Shown: piece after piece, positions 5,744-6,473 of the stretch | Position numbering within the stretch: position 1 is the stretch's first letter | How the letters are laid out: every line of letters starts with the position of its first letter | Source: DASPWW01 sp035461345 | GTDB taxonomy: Bacteria > Actinomycetota > Thermoleophilia > Solirubrobacterales > 70-9 | Assembly (NCBI GenBank): GCA_035461345.1 | Contig: DATHVJ010000097.1 | Span: forward strand, 1-6,473 | DNA: 6,473 nucleotides | Direction of reading: 5' to 3' | Made by a program: the position numbers and the translations under genes | Notes under the pieces: model-generated | Database searches by the model: none | Seen by the model: only the letters and a program-made list of their open reading frames with translations | Told to the model about the DNA's origin: nothing

Positions 5744-5873
5744 CGTCGCCATTGAGCGTCAGCCCGACGCGCGGACCCGCTCGTGCGCCACGCGGGGGCC
5801 CTCGCCCTCGAGCGCGAACACCAACTACGTCGTCCGGCTCGGAGGAGTGGCCCACCGCGGCGTGACCGGGCGC

Positions 5874-5889
5874 GACGGCGATCGCCGTC
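5874..5889. repeat. Perfect 16-bp palindrome
   Basis: GACGGCGATCGCCGTC is fully self-complementary with no spacer. The core GCGATCGC equals the HIP1 octamer known from cyanobacteria, though a single copy here means nothing about origin. It abuts the next hairpin, sharing base 5889. Possible operator for a dimeric regulator. Confidence 0.55.
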
Positions 5890-5904
5890 CCCACCGGTGT
5901 GGGG
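5889..5904. repeat. Hairpin CCCCAC-CGGT-GTGGGG containing the right inverted-repeat arm
   Basis: A perfect 6-bp stem with a CGGT loop, directly adjoining the 16-bp palindrome. Its right part, CCGGTGTGGGG (5894-5904), is the plus-strand partner of the minus-strand element at 5743-5733. TAACGT, a possible alternative -10 box, follows one base later (5906-5911). Confidence 0.5.
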
Positions 5905-5984
5905 CTAACGTGCCCGAGCTCGAACACTGGGCCCCCGGCGGCGCCGAGAGGCTCGCGGGGGTGATGGCGCGGAATCCAGGCGTC

Positions 5985-5990
5985 TAGGGT
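5985..5990 (+). promoter_or_regulatory. -10 box (TAGGGT) of the leaderless YihY gene
   Basis: TAGGGT, 7 nt, then GTG 5998, identical in sequence and spacing to the thioesterase gene promoter. This argues for GTG 5998 over the in-frame GTG at 5989, which overlaps the box itself. No clear -35 is present. Confidence 0.6.
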
Positions 5991-5997
5991 GAGCCCG

Positions 5998-6473
5998 GTG
6001 ACCCGAGCGGGCTCGATCGCCAAGCGCACACTGGTGTCGTTCTACGACGACCAGATGACGCATCATGCTGCGGCACTTACCTACTACTCGCTGATGTCCC
6101 TGTTCCCCGCCGTGCTGCTCGCCCTGTCGCTGCTCGGGCTGCTGGGTCAGTATCCGGCGACCTACGACGCGATCCTCAACTATCTGCGCGACGTCGCCCC
6201 CGATTCCGTGGTGGTGCCGCTCGACGACTCGCTGCGCACGGCGCTGCAGAGCAAGGGGACGGCGGCGACCGCGCTGGCGATCAGCGTCGTGCTCGCGCTC
6301 TATGGCGCGACGGGCGTGCTTGAGGCCGCCCGCCGGGCGCTCAACGTCGTATTCGAGGTCGAGGGCGGGCGCGGCTTTCTGCGCCGCAAGTTGACCGACG
6401 TGGCCTCGACCTTCGTGCTGATGGCGCTCATGCTCGTCACCTTGATCATGGTCTTCGTCGGCGGCGGGTTCGC
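5998..6473 (+). CDS. YihY/BrkB-family membrane protein, N-terminal part (cut by window edge)
   Basis: The first 158 codons of a polytopic inner-membrane protein of the YihY/virulence factor BrkB family (once annotated as ribonuclease BN); the family's molecular function is not settled. The start resembles the family: a short basic N-terminus, then HHAAALTYYSLMSLFPAVLL at residues 22-41, matching the A-x-A-L-x-Y-Y-x-x-x-S-L-F-P signature that opens the first membrane helix. Further helices lie at about 89-108 (AATALAISVVLALYGATGVL) and 136-157 (ASTFVLMALMLVTLIMVFVG). The segment EAARRALNVVFEVEGGRGFL followed by RRKLTD between the last two is also typical. GTG 5998 is preferred for its leaderless promoter; GTG 5989 would add three residues. 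It is divergent from the secreted hydrolase and separated from it by the palindrome-rich region. The 3' end lies outside the window. Confidence 0.85.
   Translation, partial: MTRAGSIAKRTLVSFYDDQMTHHAAALTYYSLMSLFPAVLLALSLLGLLGQYPATYDAILNYLRDVAPDSVVVPLDDSLRTALQSKGTAATALAISVVLALYGATGVLEAARRALNVVFEVEGGRGFLRRKLTDVASTFVLMALMLVTLIMVFVGGGF

Larger units (their letters stand above)
5699..5997. other. Divergent intergenic region, hydrolase / YihY
   Basis: Nearly 300 bp between two divergent genes. No coding sequence is supported: the readings across it show no recognisable domain, and the plus-strand one that ends in TAG at 5985-5987 looks like a chance open frame. It contains an AT-richer stretch next to the hydrolase start (5699-5721), a 10-bp palindrome GTCCGCGGAC (5724-5733), the 11-bp inverted repeat pair, a 16-bp palindrome and a hairpin (listed separately), a TAACGT box (5906-5911) and the TAGGGT -10 box of the YihY gene. 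The density of symmetric elements suggests regulation, which is inference. Confidence 0.6.

Noticed and set aside
5699..5752. Hydrolase start at ATG 5752
   Set aside because: It puts 18 charged residues before a well-formed signal peptide and has no Shine-Dalgarno or -10 box at the proper distance; ATG 5698 is simpler, though not proven.
3575..5755. Very long open plus-strand frame (726 codons) opposite the hydrolase, and a 755-codon frame on the same strand as the hydrolase but in another phase
   Set aside because: Both are low-complexity Arg/Ala/Gly/Pro-rich translations caused by high GC; the hydrolase frame has a signal peptide, catalytic triad and two domains.
5712..6029. Open frames across the hydrolase/YihY intergenic region, on both strands
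   Set aside because: They have no recognisable domain or credible start, overlap the promoters and starts of the real genes, and the region is full of palindromes more consistent with regulation.

Overview
This is a GC-rich (roughly 70%) bacterial chromosome segment with strong G/C preference at third codon positions. The gene families (RhtA-type EamA transporter, PAPS sulfotransferase, PaaI-like thioesterase, secreted CocE-type hydrolase, YihY/BrkB) are common in high-GC Actinobacteria. Several starts are GTG or TTG with no Shine-Dalgarno but a TAnnnT box 6-9 nt upstream, which is the leaderless-mRNA arrangement frequent in that phylum. A Thermoleophilia/Solirubrobacterales-like genome is my best guess; it is inference, not shown by any marker gene.

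Layout from left to right. 1-189 (-) is the N-terminal end of an EamA/RhtA-family exporter cut by the window edge. 190-225 holds two back-to-back divergent -10 boxes. 226-330 (+) is a possible 34-codon leader ORF whose stop overlaps the TTG start of a sulfotransferase (327-1280, +). Convergent to that is a glycerophosphodiester phosphodiesterase (1305-2069, -). Divergent from that is a DJ-1/PfpI-family protein (2128-2715, +); the 58-bp gap between them carries an 11-bp direct repeat. A hotdog-fold thioesterase (2849-3238, +) follows under what looks like its own leaderless promoter. A 189-bp convergent gap with a GC hairpin separates it from a large secreted alpha/beta hydrolase of the CocE/X-Pro dipeptidyl-peptidase class (3428-5698, -). 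A 299-bp divergent intergenic region with long palindromes and an 11-bp inverted repeat then leads to a YihY/BrkB-family membrane protein (5998 to the window end, +).

No operon of related functions is visible. Orientation changes at nearly every gene, and the products (sulfate transfer, phosphodiester hydrolysis, stress protein, acyl-CoA hydrolysis, extracellular ester or peptide hydrolysis, membrane protein) do not form a recognised pathway. I see no mobile element, CRISPR array, tRNA, rRNA or phage gene. The protein-coding content is ordinary. The parts most worth a second look are the regulatory intergenic regions: the face-to-face leaderless promoters at 196-226, the repeated TAGGGT-N7-GTG start signal, and the palindrome cluster at 5733-5904.
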